The notes beneath the pieces were generated by a model that worked only from the letters and a program-made list of their open reading frames with translations, did no database searches and was not told the DNA's origin. Positions 6,677-14,049 of a DNA stretch of 14,649 bases are shown here, piece by piece; the stretch's first letter is position 1; each line of letters begins with the position of its first letter. This DNA is from an uncultured Treponema sp. (GTDB lineage Bacteria > Spirochaetota > Spirochaetia > Treponematales > Treponemataceae). A program made the position numbers and the translations under genes. The stretch spans positions 1 through 14,649 of the forward strand of contig CAJPOF010000058.1 in assembly GCA_905372235.1 (NCBI GenBank). Direction: 5' to 3'.

Positions 6677-6705
6677 TTGAAATCCGTGGTCTTTTTTGAT
6701 ATATT
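6677..6705 (+). promoter_or_regulatory. prfA promoter giving a leaderless mRNA
   Basis: TTGAAA (6677-6682), 17 bases, then TATATT (6700-6705), with TGA immediately before it forming an extended -10. Only six bases separate the -10 from the ATG at 6712, so the transcription start should fall on or next to the A of the start codon. No purine-rich Shine-Dalgarno is present. Confidence 0.7.
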
Positions 6706-6711
6706 TTCCGC

Positions 6712-7803
6712 ATGGATTTGATGAAAAAACTTGAGGACTGCGCAAAACGCTTTTCGGAAGTGCAGCAGCTGATTCTTGACCCCAATCTTGTTAAAGACCA
6801 AAAAAAATACAAGGACACGATGAGGGAAAACGGCTATCTTTCCGAGCTGAACGACCTTTACAACGAATACAAAAAGACTTTGAACGGCATAAAAGAAGCG
6901 AAGGAAATGATTACTGCCGAAGACGATCCGGAAATGAAAGAAATGGCGCGCGAGGAACTTAAAGAACTTGAGGAAAAGCAGCCGCGCCTTGAAGAGGAAA
7001 TAAAATTAAAACTCGTTCCGCCGGATCCGCTGGACGAAAAAAACATCATACTTGAAATCCGGGCTGCCGCAGGAGGCGACGAGGCTTCGCTTTTTGTGCG
7101 GGACCTTTGGGAAATGTACACGCATCTTGCCGAACGCAGGAACTGGAAAACCGAGACAATGGAAGCGCAGGAAACTGAAGTTGGCGGCTTCAACAAAATC
7201 GTAACTTCGATAAGCGGAAAATTTGTGTACGGAGCGCTCCGCTGGGAATCCGGTGTGCATAGGGTTCAGCGTGTGCCTGAAACCGAAAGCCAAGGAAGAC
7301 TTCAGACTTCAACAGTTACGGTCGCGGTTCTTCCGGAAGCCGAGGAAACTGAAATTGAAATAAAACCCGGCGACGTAAGGATAGACGTTATGCGCGCTGG
7401 AGGTCCGGGCGGTCAGTGCGTAAACACGACTGATTCTGCGGTTCGGCTTACGCACATTCCTACAGGGCTTGTCGTAATCCAGCAGGACGAAAAAAGCCAG
7501 ATAAAAAACAAGGAAAAAGCGTTCAGAGTTTTGCGGGCAAGGCTTTTTGATCTTGAGGAAACAAAAAAACAGGCGGAACGTTCCGCCGCAAGGTTAAGCA
7601 TGGTAGGTTCGGGTGCGCGTTCGGAAAAAATCCGCACGTACAATTATCCGCAGGACAGAGTAACCGACCACCGGATAAACTATTCCGAGCATAACCTACC
7701 TTCGTTCATGATGGGCGAAATGGACGGAATGCTTGACGCGCTGAATGTCTACGCAAAGGAAGAGCAGTTGAAGGCGGACGTTACGGGACTTGTCACAGAC
7801 TAG
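6712..7803 (+). CDS. prfA: Peptide chain release factor 1
   Basis: RF1 recognises UAA and UAG in the ribosomal A site and triggers release of the finished protein. The 363-residue length is normal. An acidic helical N-terminal domain (about 1-105) precedes LEIRAAAGGDEASLF (114-128). The stop-codon-reading tripeptide is P189-E-T191 in RVPETESQGR, fitting the RF1 P-x-T pattern rather than SPF of RF2. The catalytic GGQ is at 233-235 in GGPGGQCVNTTDSAVRLTH; the Gln is the usual target of PrmC methylation, but no prmC gene follows here. The protein ends typically. I list ATG 6712, which falls at the predicted transcription start; ATG 6721 (MKKLEDC) would align equally well with other RF1 proteins. 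Neither has a Shine-Dalgarno. The gene is monocistronic. Confidence 0.96.
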   Translation: MDLMKKLEDCAKRFSEVQQLILDPNLVKDQKKYKDTMRENGYLSELNDLYNEYKKTLNGIKEAKEMITAEDDPEMKEMAREELKELEEKQPRLEEEIKLKLVPPDPLDEKNIILEIRAAAGGDEASLFVRDLWEMYTHLAERRNWKTETMEAQETEVGGFNKIVTSISGKFVYGALRWESGVHRVQRVPETESQGRLQTSTVTVAVLPEAEETEIEIKPGDVRIDVMRAGGPGGQCVNTTDSAVRLTHIPTGLVVIQQDEKSQIKNKEKAFRVLRARLFDLEETKKQAERSAARLSMVGSGARSEKIRTYNYPQDRVTDHRINYSEHNLPSFMMGEMDGMLDALNVYAKEEQLKADVTGLVTD

Positions 7804-7987
7804 AAGCGCAGCGTTTTTATTGCATCGCAAAAATGCGGCGATTCGCAAATCCTCGTCTTTTTGCAAAGGCGTCCGTTTGCCGATTTGCACTTTTTGCCGA
7901 TTTTTATTTTTCTGCGGGCTGGGATACAGATTCTCATGCAGAAGCCCTGTCCCCAAAAAGCCGCTGTTTTGTTTCACGATATTTTTT

Positions 7988-8027
7988 CGGAACAAAAATG
8001 CGTTTACATGATTTTTGTTCCGCTTTT
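7988..8027 (+). terminator. Hairpin in the prfA-ilvD convergent gap, possible terminator
   Basis: CGGAACAAAAAT at 7988-7999 pairs perfectly with ATTTTTGTTCCG at 8011-8022 around an 11-base loop. On the plus strand it is followed by CTTTT, a short T tract, so it may end prfA transcripts about 185 bases after the stop. On the minus strand it is followed by A residues, so it is unlikely to terminate ilvD. The rest of the 7804-8084 gap shows nothing else I can identify. Confidence 0.45.
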
Positions 8028-8084
8028 ACAATCGGAAAACACACAGATTCGAAAAACTAAAACTTCGCAAATTTTCGTTCTAGC

Positions 8085-9776
8085 CTACTCCAAAATTGCG
8101 CCCTTATCGGCGGAAGAAACAAGTTTTGCATAACGAGAAAGATAGCCGTCCTTTACTTTCGGTTCAGGCGGAATCCAAGCCGCCCTGCGCCTTGCAAGCT
8201 CCTCATCGCTTACGTCAAGGTGAATTGCGTAATTGTCTATATCCAGTGTGATTTTATCCCCTTCTTTTACCAGCGCAATAGGACCTCCCACCGCAGCCTC
8301 CGGAGAGCAATGCCCAAGGGAAGCGCCACGGGTCGCGCCTGAAAAACGCCCGTCCGTAATCAAGGCGACCTCCTTATCCAAGCCTTGTCCGGCAAGGGCG
8401 GCTGTAACCGCAAGCATTTCCCTCATTCCCGGACCGCCCTTTGGTCCTTCATAGCGAATTACAACCACATCCCCCGAATGAATCATCTTTTTTTGAACAG
8501 CATCCATGGCATCCTGTTCGTCGTCAAATACCCGTGCAGGTCCTGTGTGATGCATAAGTTCCTTTGCGCAGGCAGAACGTTTTACCACAGTTCCGTTCGG
8601 GGCAAGATTTCCAAAAAGAACGGCGATTCCTCCGCTTTCGCTGAACGGATTTTCAATCGGTCGTAGAATTTCAGTGTTTCTGTTTTGAATACCTTTGATG
8701 TTTTCCGCTATTGTTTTTCCGGTGGCAGTGATTAGCGACGTGTTTATCAGAGCCTTTTTTGCAAGTTCCGCAAGAACCGCCTGAACGCCACCTGCGTCAT
8801 TCAATTCGGTCATGAATGTATGACCAGCAGGCGCAAGATGACACAGGTTCGGTGTCCTTTCAGAGATTTCATTAACCTCGTGAAGGTCTATTACAACTCC
8901 AGCTTCATGGGCAATGGCTGGCACATGAAGCATAGTGTTTGAGGAACAGCCCAACGCCATGTCAGCCGCCAATGCATTCTTAAAACTTTCCGCAGTCATC
9001 ATCTGACGGGCGTTTATTCCCTTTTTGTACATATCCATAACAGCCATGCCGGCGTGTTTTGCAAGCGCTATGCGTTCTCCGCTTACGGCAGGGATAGTTC
9101 CGTTTCCCGGAAGCCCAAGCCCCAAAACTTCGGTAAGGCAGTTCATGGAATTCGCCGTGAACATTCCCGAACATGAACCGCAACCGGGACAGGCGCAATG
9201 TTCCATTTCCTTTAACTGAGTTTCATTGATTTTTCCGACGGCAAAAGCACCCACAGCCTCGAACATATCCGTAAGCGAAAGATTTTTTCCCGAATACGGA
9301 TTTGAAGGATCGTTTCCCGGAAGCCGACCGGGCATCATAGGACCACCAGAAACGAACACCGTAGGAAGGTCCAGCCGAGCGGCAGCCATAAGAAGCCCCG
9401 GAACAATTTTGTCGCAATTGGGAATCATAACCAAAGCGTCAAACTGATGGGCTTTTGCGATGCACTCAACCGAATCCGCAATAAGTTCCCTTGTAACAAG
9501 CGAATATCTCATTCCCTCATGCCCCATTGCAATTCCGTCGCAAACGCCAATCGCAGGAAACTCAATCGGAGTGCCGCCTGCCATGCGAACGCCCGCTTTC
9601 ACCGCCTCGGAAATTCTATCAAGTTCGATATGCCCCGGAATGAGTTCGTTTTTTGCGCAAATCACGCCCACCAAAGGCTGGGTAAGTTCCTCATCCGTAT
9701 AGCCTGATGCATAAAACAACGAACGATGCGGCGCACGCGCCAATCCTCTACAGGCGTTGTCGGATTTTTTTCCCAT
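8085..9776 (-). CDS. ilvD: Dihydroxy-acid dehydratase
   Basis: The enzyme dehydrates 2,3-dihydroxy-isovalerate and -methylvalerate to the keto acids that give valine, leucine and isoleucine, using an iron-sulfur cluster. It has 563 residues from ATG 9776, chosen because GGAG lies eight bases upstream and MGKKSDNACRGLARAPHRSL is where family members begin; the frame stays open 26 codons further, but that stretch is the promoter region. Conserved parts are SNCDK-like PNCDKIVPG (C121), ACPGCGSCSGMFTANSMNCL (cluster ligands including C202) and SGGPMMPG. The segment IPGHIEL has Gly where [2Fe-2S] enzymes carry a cluster Cys, so it resembles the oxygen-labile E. coli-type enzyme, in keeping with an anaerobe. 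No other ilv or leu gene is in the window. Confidence 0.95.
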   Translation of the reverse strand: MGKKSDNACRGLARAPHRSLFYASGYTDEELTQPLVGVICAKNELIPGHIELDRISEAVKAGVRMAGGTPIEFPAIGVCDGIAMGHEGMRYSLVTRELIADSVECIAKAHQFDALVMIPNCDKIVPGLLMAAARLDLPTVFVSGGPMMPGRLPGNDPSNPYSGKNLSLTDMFEAVGAFAVGKINETQLKEMEHCACPGCGSCSGMFTANSMNCLTEVLGLGLPGNGTIPAVSGERIALAKHAGMAVMDMYKKGINARQMMTAESFKNALAADMALGCSSNTMLHVPAIAHEAGVVIDLHEVNEISERTPNLCHLAPAGHTFMTELNDAGGVQAVLAELAKKALINTSLITATGKTIAENIKGIQNRNTEILRPIENPFSESGGIAVLFGNLAPNGTVVKRSACAKELMHHTGPARVFDDEQDAMDAVQKKMIHSGDVVVIRYEGPKGGPGMREMLAVTAALAGQGLDKEVALITDGRFSGATRGASLGHCSPEAAVGGPIALVKEGDKITLDIDNYAIHLDVSDEELARRRAAWIPPEPKVKDGYLSRYAKLVSSADKGAILE

Positions 9777-9805
9777 GATAACATCTCCATTTCTTTTTAA
9801 GTAAT

Positions 9806-9844
9806 AAAAAAGGGAACTGAAGTAAATATTAGACTTCAATTCCC
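9806..9844 (-). terminator. Terminator-like hairpin between the LRR gene and ilvD
   Basis: On the minus strand GGGAATTGAAGT (9844-9833), a 9-base loop, then ACTTCAGTTCCC (9823-9812) and TTTTTT (9811-9806). In minus-strand RNA all 12 positions pair, one as a U-G wobble; in plus-strand RNA that position is a C-A mismatch, which shows the structure is built for the minus strand. It most simply ends transcripts from the upstream LRR gene, 185 bases away. It could also act as an attenuator for ilvD if transcripts start further upstream. Confidence 0.75.
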
Positions 9845-9854
9845 TTACGGTCAA
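9826..9854 (-). promoter_or_regulatory. ilvD promoter inside the terminator hairpin
   Basis: TTGACC (9854-9849), exactly 17 bases, then TAATAT (9831-9826) on the minus strand: a strong sigma-70-type promoter. The -10 box falls in the loop of the hairpin and the spacer in its first arm. Transcription would begin near 9818-9820, giving a leader of about 42 bases with a GGAG Shine-Dalgarno. The surrounding 12-bp inverted repeat could also be read as an operator dyad over the promoter. Confidence 0.7.
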
Positions 9855-9930
9855 GTTTAAGTATATTTAATATATTAAGTGGTACTGTTTTCCAGCAATT
9901 TTCCGAATCGAAAAGCCAGACAAAAGACAT
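9829..9930 (-). other. Possible 33-codon leader ORF rich in Leu and Ile
   Basis: ATG at 9930 opens a 33-codon frame whose second half reads VPLNILNILKLDRKGIEV and stops in the loop of the hairpin upstream of ilvD. The cluster of Leu, Ile and Val codons before a terminator is what a branched-chain amino-acid attenuation peptide looks like. Against it, there is no Shine-Dalgarno, the region is AT-rich (which favours these codons by chance), and the strong promoter inside the hairpin would bypass it. Confidence 0.2.
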
Positions 9931-10029
9931 TCGCTGTAGATTGCATAAAATATTGCGTTCGTTTTTTATAAGTCCGTGCCGCTACGCAAGGATGCTCCAA
10001 GCATTAAAATTTCAGCACGAACGATTCCG

Positions 10030-11799
10030 TCAATCATCCATATTGTCTTGAATCAAGAGTTTAAGGCAACCGGAATCTGCGGAACGGGCAAAAGCGACCT
10101 GCTCGGCAAGTTTTTCTTTTTCCAAAGGAACGCCTGTAAATCTTGCGAAGTCCAAAGTTCTTTGGCTTACAGAATCCAACGTTTCTGCGTCACAAGCAAT
10201 TACAACGCTCTTGTCTTTTATGTAGCGGCAAAACTGTTCTTTGAATTTTTCGTTATCAAGATTTATATCGGAAAACAAATAAATGCTGGTGTATTTATGA
10301 ATTTCTGCAAGTCGGTTTGCGCATTTTACAAGTCTCTTGGAAAATATTTTTCCTATAGGTCCTTGACAAAGATTTTCTGCAAACACAAAAAGTATTCTCT
10401 GCTCCGTTGTTTCCGGAATAAGATTGATTTGCTCAACTTTTGCGGATTGCAAAATCATATTTCTCATGACGCTTTTTTCGTCGTCATCGTAGTTTTCTTT
10501 ATTTGCTTTTAATGCCACATCAGGAATTTCGGGAAGAATGGAATCGACGTTTTCAACTCCATCGGCAAAATCCCCTTCGGCAACAATTCTGTCCGCCTCT
10601 ATGTCCGCCTCGGATGCTTCGGGAATATCCGAGATTGAAAAATCGTAAGTTTCCTGTTCCATGATTTCAGAAATTCTATCTTCCATCTTTTCCGAACTTT
10701 CTTCGGGAGCAGCCGGCAATACTGGCTTATGAATTTCCATCGAAGGGACAAAATCTTCGCTTTCGTGCGTAGGAGCAAGTTTTGAAGCCGCCATTTCTTC
10801 TTCCGTTGCCTCTGGAATATTCATTATGCTGAAAGCTTCCCCTTCGAAACGTTTTTCCTGGCTCATTATTTCGGCGAGTTTGCTTTCCATATCATCATTA
10901 ACTGGCTTTTCGTCGTTAAAATCCACTTTTTCCACCTCAATTTTATTTTGAACCGCCTGCTCCACAGGCTCGTCTGCATTTATGATAGACACGGAAGTTT
11001 TTCCAAGCGAGAATAAATCCAAGTCTTCGTCAATACTCTCTTCATCGTCAGCGTAATCGATTATGGAAGGATTTTCATTATCGCCCATGGCGTTAAAGCC
11101 GGGAAGCTCGCTTTTTATTTTATTTCCAATCTGAAAAAGGACCGTATCGTTGCCGTCGGACTGACGTTTATAAAGGACAGAGCCGTCGTCGCTTGTGTAA
11201 AACATAGGATTCTCTTCGGAAATCCTGATTCGTTCAAGCGAAGGACAATCCTCGATGGCATTAAAAGCCAATTCTTCAAGTTCTTCGGGAAGAACGATTG
11301 TCTTCAATTCTTTGCAGCCGCTTATCGAATGAGAATGGATTTTTTTCACAGTCCCCGGAATCACCAAAGAACGCAGTGCAGAACAGCCTGCAAACACACT
11401 TTCGGGCAATGCCCGGATTCCAGCCCTGAACGGAATTTCTTCAAGAGCCGTGCAATCCATAAAAAGCCCTTCGGTGAATTCTTCAACCTCAAAAGGCATA
11501 TCCACCCTTTTTAGGAAAGAACAGCCTGCGAACATGAACGATGAAAGTTTTTTTAGTCCCGTAGGAAGTTTTACATGAAAAAGTTTTTTTGAATTGCGAA
11601 AAAGATTTTCCCCCACTTCCTCAACGGAATCCGGAAGGGATATTTCCAAAAGTTCACAGCAAGAAAAAGCGTTCGATTCGATTCGAACCGCTCCGTTCGG
11701 CACGACGCCATTAAAAATAGAAGAATCCGAATCTATTCCGTATATGATTTTTAAATCCGTCGAATAAATCAATCCGTTCTTCTTTATAGTATTATCCAT
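10030..11799 (-). CDS. BspA-like leucine-rich-repeat protein with acidic repeats
   Basis: This 589-residue protein has no signal peptide or membrane segment, so it is probably cytoplasmic. Residues about 30-200 are roughly seven BspA-type (LRR_5) repeats of about 23 residues, with the recurring pattern LPxxVxxIxxxxFxxCxxL (for example VFAGCSALRSLVIPGTVKKI); these usually bind other proteins. Residues about 235-445 are an acidic linker. Within it are two copies of a roughly 38-residue unit, at 304-343 (MESKLAEIMSQE, then SIMNIPEATEEEM) and at 372-409 (MEDRISEIMEQE, then SISDIPEASEADI). Residues 460-589 form a compact alpha/beta-like domain (ILFVFAENL, YTSIYLFSDINLD, KSVVIACDAETLD) that I do not recognise. 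Its function is unknown. The start ATG has only a weak AGG upstream and lies seven bases after a -10 box. It is divergent from pflA. Confidence 0.75.
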   Translation of the reverse strand: MDNTIKKNGLIYSTDLKIIYGIDSDSSIFNGVVPNGAVRIESNAFSCCELLEISLPDSVEEVGENLFRNSKKLFHVKLPTGLKKLSSFMFAGCSFLKRVDMPFEVEEFTEGLFMDCTALEEIPFRAGIRALPESVFAGCSALRSLVIPGTVKKIHSHSISGCKELKTIVLPEELEELAFNAIEDCPSLERIRISEENPMFYTSDDGSVLYKRQSDGNDTVLFQIGNKIKSELPGFNAMGDNENPSIIDYADDEESIDEDLDLFSLGKTSVSIINADEPVEQAVQNKIEVEKVDFNDEKPVNDDMESKLAEIMSQEKRFEGEAFSIMNIPEATEEEMAASKLAPTHESEDFVPSMEIHKPVLPAAPEESSEKMEDRISEIMEQETYDFSISDIPEASEADIEADRIVAEGDFADGVENVDSILPEIPDVALKANKENYDDDEKSVMRNMILQSAKVEQINLIPETTEQRILFVFAENLCQGPIGKIFSKRLVKCANRLAEIHKYTSIYLFSDINLDNEKFKEQFCRYIKDKSVVIACDAETLDSVSQRTLDFARFTGVPLEKEKLAEQVAFARSADSGCLKLLIQDNMDD

Positions 11800-11806
11800 G
11801 TCGCCT

Positions 11807-11835
11807 ATTTTAAGACCATTTCAATCTATTATCAA
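11807..11835 (-). promoter_or_regulatory. Promoter of the LRR gene, leaderless type
   Basis: TTGATA (11835-11830), 17 bases, then TAAAAT (11812-11807) on the minus strand; each box matches the consensus at five of six positions. Seven bases (AGGCGAC) separate it from the ATG, so the mRNA should begin at or within two bases of the start codon. Confidence 0.65.
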
Positions 11836-12062
11836 GATTTTTATCAAAAACACTCTGTTTTATAACAGGCTTTTCCGAATATCAGGCGAACCATAAATAT
11901 ATCCTTAACCAAGAAATTTCAGAGTCGGCTGAAAATCATTTTGAAAACAATATGGTATATCAAATTTAAAATTAAGTCTTCGTACAGCACCAACTTTTTT
12001 CATATGTTATCCAACTCCTTTATAATCGAAATATAGTAATCGCATTTTTCAATTAAATTATG

Positions 12063-12091
12063 TTCTCAATAAGGAAAAAAAGATTTATATT
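12063..12091 (+). promoter_or_regulatory. Candidate pflA promoter
   Basis: TTCTCA (12063-12068), 17 bases, then TATATT (12086-12091). The -35 is weak, but the spacing is correct and transcription starting near 12098 would leave the AGGAG Shine-Dalgarno in a short leader. The AT-rich surroundings offer other -10-like boxes, so this is tentative. I see no clear FNR-type palindrome in the gap 11836-12062. Confidence 0.3.
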
Positions 12092-12113
12092 TTATAGTGA
12101 GCTAGGAGAATAT

Positions 12114-12860
12114 ATGAAAGGATATGTTCATCAATTCGAATCTTTTGGTTGCGCAGACGGTCCCGGAAGCCGATTTATTGTTTTTTTGAGCGGTTGCGGA
12201 ATGAGGTGCAAATTCTGCCACAATCCGGACACATGGAAAATGAAAGACGGAAAAGAATATTCTGCCGAAGACGTTTTAAAAGAGGCTCTTACGTGCCGTT
12301 CATACTGGGGAAAGAAAGGCGGAATCACAGTTTCGGGCGGAGAGCCGCTTTTGCAGATAGATTTTCTGATTGAACTTTTCTCGCTCGCAAAAGAAAAAGG
12401 AGTGAACACCTGCATAGACACCGCCGGAGGTCCGTTCACAATGGAAAATCCGTGGTTTGAAAAATTCAAAAAGCTGATGGAAGTTACAGACATTCTGCTG
12501 ATGGACATAAAACACATAGACGAGGCGGAACACATAAAACTTACGGGACTTTCCGGAAAAAACATAATCCAAATGTTCCGTTATCTTGACGAAATCAAAA
12601 AACCGATTTGGATACGCCATGTGCTTACGCCCGGAATAACGGACAACGACGAATATCTTATAAAAACACGGGATTTTATCCGCACACTGAGCAATGTGAA
12701 AAGAGTTGAAGTACTTCCATATCACGGATTGGGTGCGGTAAAGTACAAGGATTTGGGACTGGATTACGTCCTAAAAGACACGCCTTCTCCATCGGAAGAA
12801 AGAGTAAAAAACGCAAAAGAAATCCTTGAATGTGAAAAATACACGGGCTGGAAAGACTGA
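12114..12860 (+). CDS. pflA: Pyruvate formate-lyase activating enzyme (radical SAM)
   Basis: This enzyme uses S-adenosylmethionine and a [4Fe-4S] cluster to place the glycyl radical on pyruvate formate-lyase, switching on anaerobic conversion of pyruvate to formate and acetyl-CoA. The 248 residues match the family length (E. coli PflA, 246). The cluster motif is C28-x3-C32-x2-C35 in SGCGMRCKFCHNPDTW, followed by SGGEPLL (74-80) for SAM binding and LLMDIKHID and RHVLTPGITD in the barrel. The N-terminus GYVHQFESFGCADGPGSRF is typical of PflA. I chose ATG 12114 because AGGAG lies five bases upstream; an ATG at 12060 is in frame but has no ribosome site and adds residues foreign to the family. 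The pflB substrate gene is not next to it in this window. Confidence 0.93.
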   Translation: MKGYVHQFESFGCADGPGSRFIVFLSGCGMRCKFCHNPDTWKMKDGKEYSAEDVLKEALTCRSYWGKKGGITVSGGEPLLQIDFLIELFSLAKEKGVNTCIDTAGGPFTMENPWFEKFKKLMEVTDILLMDIKHIDEAEHIKLTGLSGKNIIQMFRYLDEIKKPIWIRHVLTPGITDNDEYLIKTRDFIRTLSNVKRVEVLPYHGLGAVKYKDLGLDYVLKDTPSPSEERVKNAKEILECEKYTGWKD

Positions 12861-12965
12861 TTTCCACATTTTATAATGCGATAAAAAAATCCGTCCAAAT
12901 AAGCGATGTTTGCAGAAAGCAAAGTCGAAAGTGTTTTTAAGCGTCACTATTTTTGCCGCCTAAAA

Positions 12966-13730
12966 CTAGCTTTCCAATGATTTTCTAAGAAGATTTTCTA
13001 TTTCGTCGCTCAAGTCGTTGGTGTTCCTGTCTTTGAATTCACAAGGTTCATAGACTTTCAGAATCTCAAAATGAACCGGTGTCCTTTTCCACGGCCAGTT
13101 TTTACAGACCAAGTCCGTGCCTTTTATCGCGCCGACAACAATCGGACATTCGGCTTTTTCCGCAATCTTAAAAACTCCGGGCTTGAACGGAAGAAGTTTT
13201 CCGTCAGGGCTTCTTGTTCCTTCCGGGAAAATTCCTATGGAAAGAACTCCGTTTTTTATAAAAGCGATTGATTTTCTTATCATTTCAAATGCGCTTCTAC
13301 CGTCGCCGCGCTTTAAAGAAATGTAGCAGTTCCGTTTCATAAGACGGCGGGCAAGCAGAATCCTGAAATTTTCTTCCTTTGAAACGAAAGCCATGTATTC
13401 ATCGTCCATAGCCAAGCACTCGACCATGTGGTCAAAACGGGAACGATGGTTCGATATAAAAAGAAACCTGCGCCCTTTCGGCAAAAGTTCCTTTCCATCA
13501 AAATGAATCACAAGCCGTCCGCCGGAACAAACAAGCCTGTAGCCGAAATTCAAAAGCCATCTGGAAAATGCGGAAGGTTTTTGGTAGTCCTTTTTCATGC
13601 TGAAAAAAAACGAAGCAATAAGAAGAAAAATCCAGCACAAAAACTGGAAGACAATTCCGATCAAAACTGGAAGCACAAAAATCACTACGGGAATCAAAAC
13701 GATATAAAAAGATGCAAAATGGTTTAGCAT
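12966..13730 (-). CDS. plsC: 1-acyl-sn-glycerol-3-phosphate acyltransferase (PlsC family)
   Basis: This enzyme probably transfers a fatty acyl chain to lysophosphatidic acid, making phosphatidic acid for membrane lipids. It has 254 residues. A long hydrophobic N-terminal region (about 5-44) anchors it in the inner membrane. The catalytic HX4D is H95-D100 in SNHRSRFD, and the substrate-binding motif FPEGTRS is at 168-174, followed by PFKPGVFKIA and PIVVGAIKG, as usual for PlsC. The exact acyl-acceptor cannot be proved from sequence; related enzymes acylate other lipids. I chose ATG 13730 rather than the in-frame ATG 13739, because the latter overlaps the TATAAT promoter box and so could not be in the mRNA. 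No Shine-Dalgarno precedes either. It converges on pflA, with a 105-base gap containing nothing clear. Confidence 0.88.
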   Translation of the reverse strand: MLNHFASFYIVLIPVVIFVLPVLIGIVFQFLCWIFLLIASFFFSMKKDYQKPSAFSRWLLNFGYRLVCSGGRLVIHFDGKELLPKGRRFLFISNHRSRFDHMVECLAMDDEYMAFVSKEENFRILLARRLMKRNCYISLKRGDGRSAFEMIRKSIAFIKNGVLSIGIFPEGTRSPDGKLLPFKPGVFKIAEKAECPIVVGAIKGTDLVCKNWPWKRTPVHFEILKVYEPCEFKDRNTNDLSDEIENLLRKSLES

Positions 13731-13737
13731 GCAAAAC

Positions 13738-13765
13738 ATTATATCACATAATTTTATGATGTCAT
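13738..13765 (-). promoter_or_regulatory. plsC promoter giving a leaderless mRNA
   Basis: A perfect extended -10, TG-A-TATAAT (TATAAT at 13743-13738), with ATGACA 16 bases upstream (13765-13760, five of six matches to the -35). Seven bases separate the -10 from ATG 13730, placing the transcription start on the start codon. Confidence 0.75.
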
Positions 13766-13944
13766 ACGCAAAATCCAGAGCGATTGTCGTCCGAAGAAAT
13801 CCAAGTTTTTGAAAAAAATATTTTAAATCGCCGGATTAATTTGATTTTTAATGATTGAAGAAAATGTCATTTTTAAGACAGCGGATTTTTGTGCAGAATA
13901 AAAATGCATCTATATCAATCGGAGTTTTTAATTTTTTAAAAACC

Positions 13945-14000
13945 CGGAAAAATTTTCCGTTCGTTTTTTTTATCGGGCTTAAAAATAAAAAGCCTTTTTT
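13945..14000 (+). terminator. Two tandem terminator-like hairpins on the plus strand
   Basis: The first is CGGAA-AAATT-TTCCG within 13945-13959, followed after four bases by eight T (13964-13971). The second is GGCTT (13976-13980), a 9-base A-rich loop, AAGCC (13990-13994) and TTTTTT (13995-14000). Both are oriented for plus-strand transcription, yet no plus-strand gene ends just upstream; they may shield the debranching gene from read-through or end a small RNA. Confidence 0.55.
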
Positions 14001-14012
14001 GCGTTTTCCCAC

Positions 14013-14042
14013 TTGGATTAAGGCTTGGAACTATGTTACTAT
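14013..14042 (+). promoter_or_regulatory. Promoter of the debranching gene, leaderless type
   Basis: An extended -10, TG-T-TACTAT (TACTAT at 14037-14042), with a weak TTGGAT 18 bases upstream (14013-14018). Seven pyrimidines (CCTTCCC) separate it from ATG 14050, so there is no Shine-Dalgarno and no room for a leader. Confidence 0.5.
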
Positions 14043-14049
14043 CCTTCCC

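Larger units (their letters stand above)
13741..14049. other. Divergent gap between plsC and the debranching-enzyme gene
   Basis: Apart from the two promoters listed, this gap is AT-rich and holds two hairpins with T runs on the plus strand near 13943-14000. An unsupported 16-codon ORF starts at 13851 (MIEENVIFKTADFCAE) with no ribosome site. I see no tRNA or conserved RNA in it. Confidence 0.5.

Noticed and set aside
7790..8133. Overlapping short plus-strand frames in the prfA-ilvD gap
   Set aside because: They overlap each other in different frames, lack ribosome sites and domains, and run into the ilvD 3' end.
9777..9854. N-terminal extension of ilvD starting MTVRELKSN
   Set aside because: It overlaps the promoter and terminator-like hairpin and is foreign to the family; ATG 9776 has a proper GGAG site.
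9845..10029. T-box riboswitch in the ilvD upstream region
   Set aside because: I looked for the AGGGUGGNACCGCG T-box sequence and specifier-type stem and found neither.
12060..12113. Upstream in-frame ATG for pflA
   Set aside because: It has no Shine-Dalgarno and adds 18 residues not seen in PflA, whereas ATG 12114 has AGGAG at good spacing.
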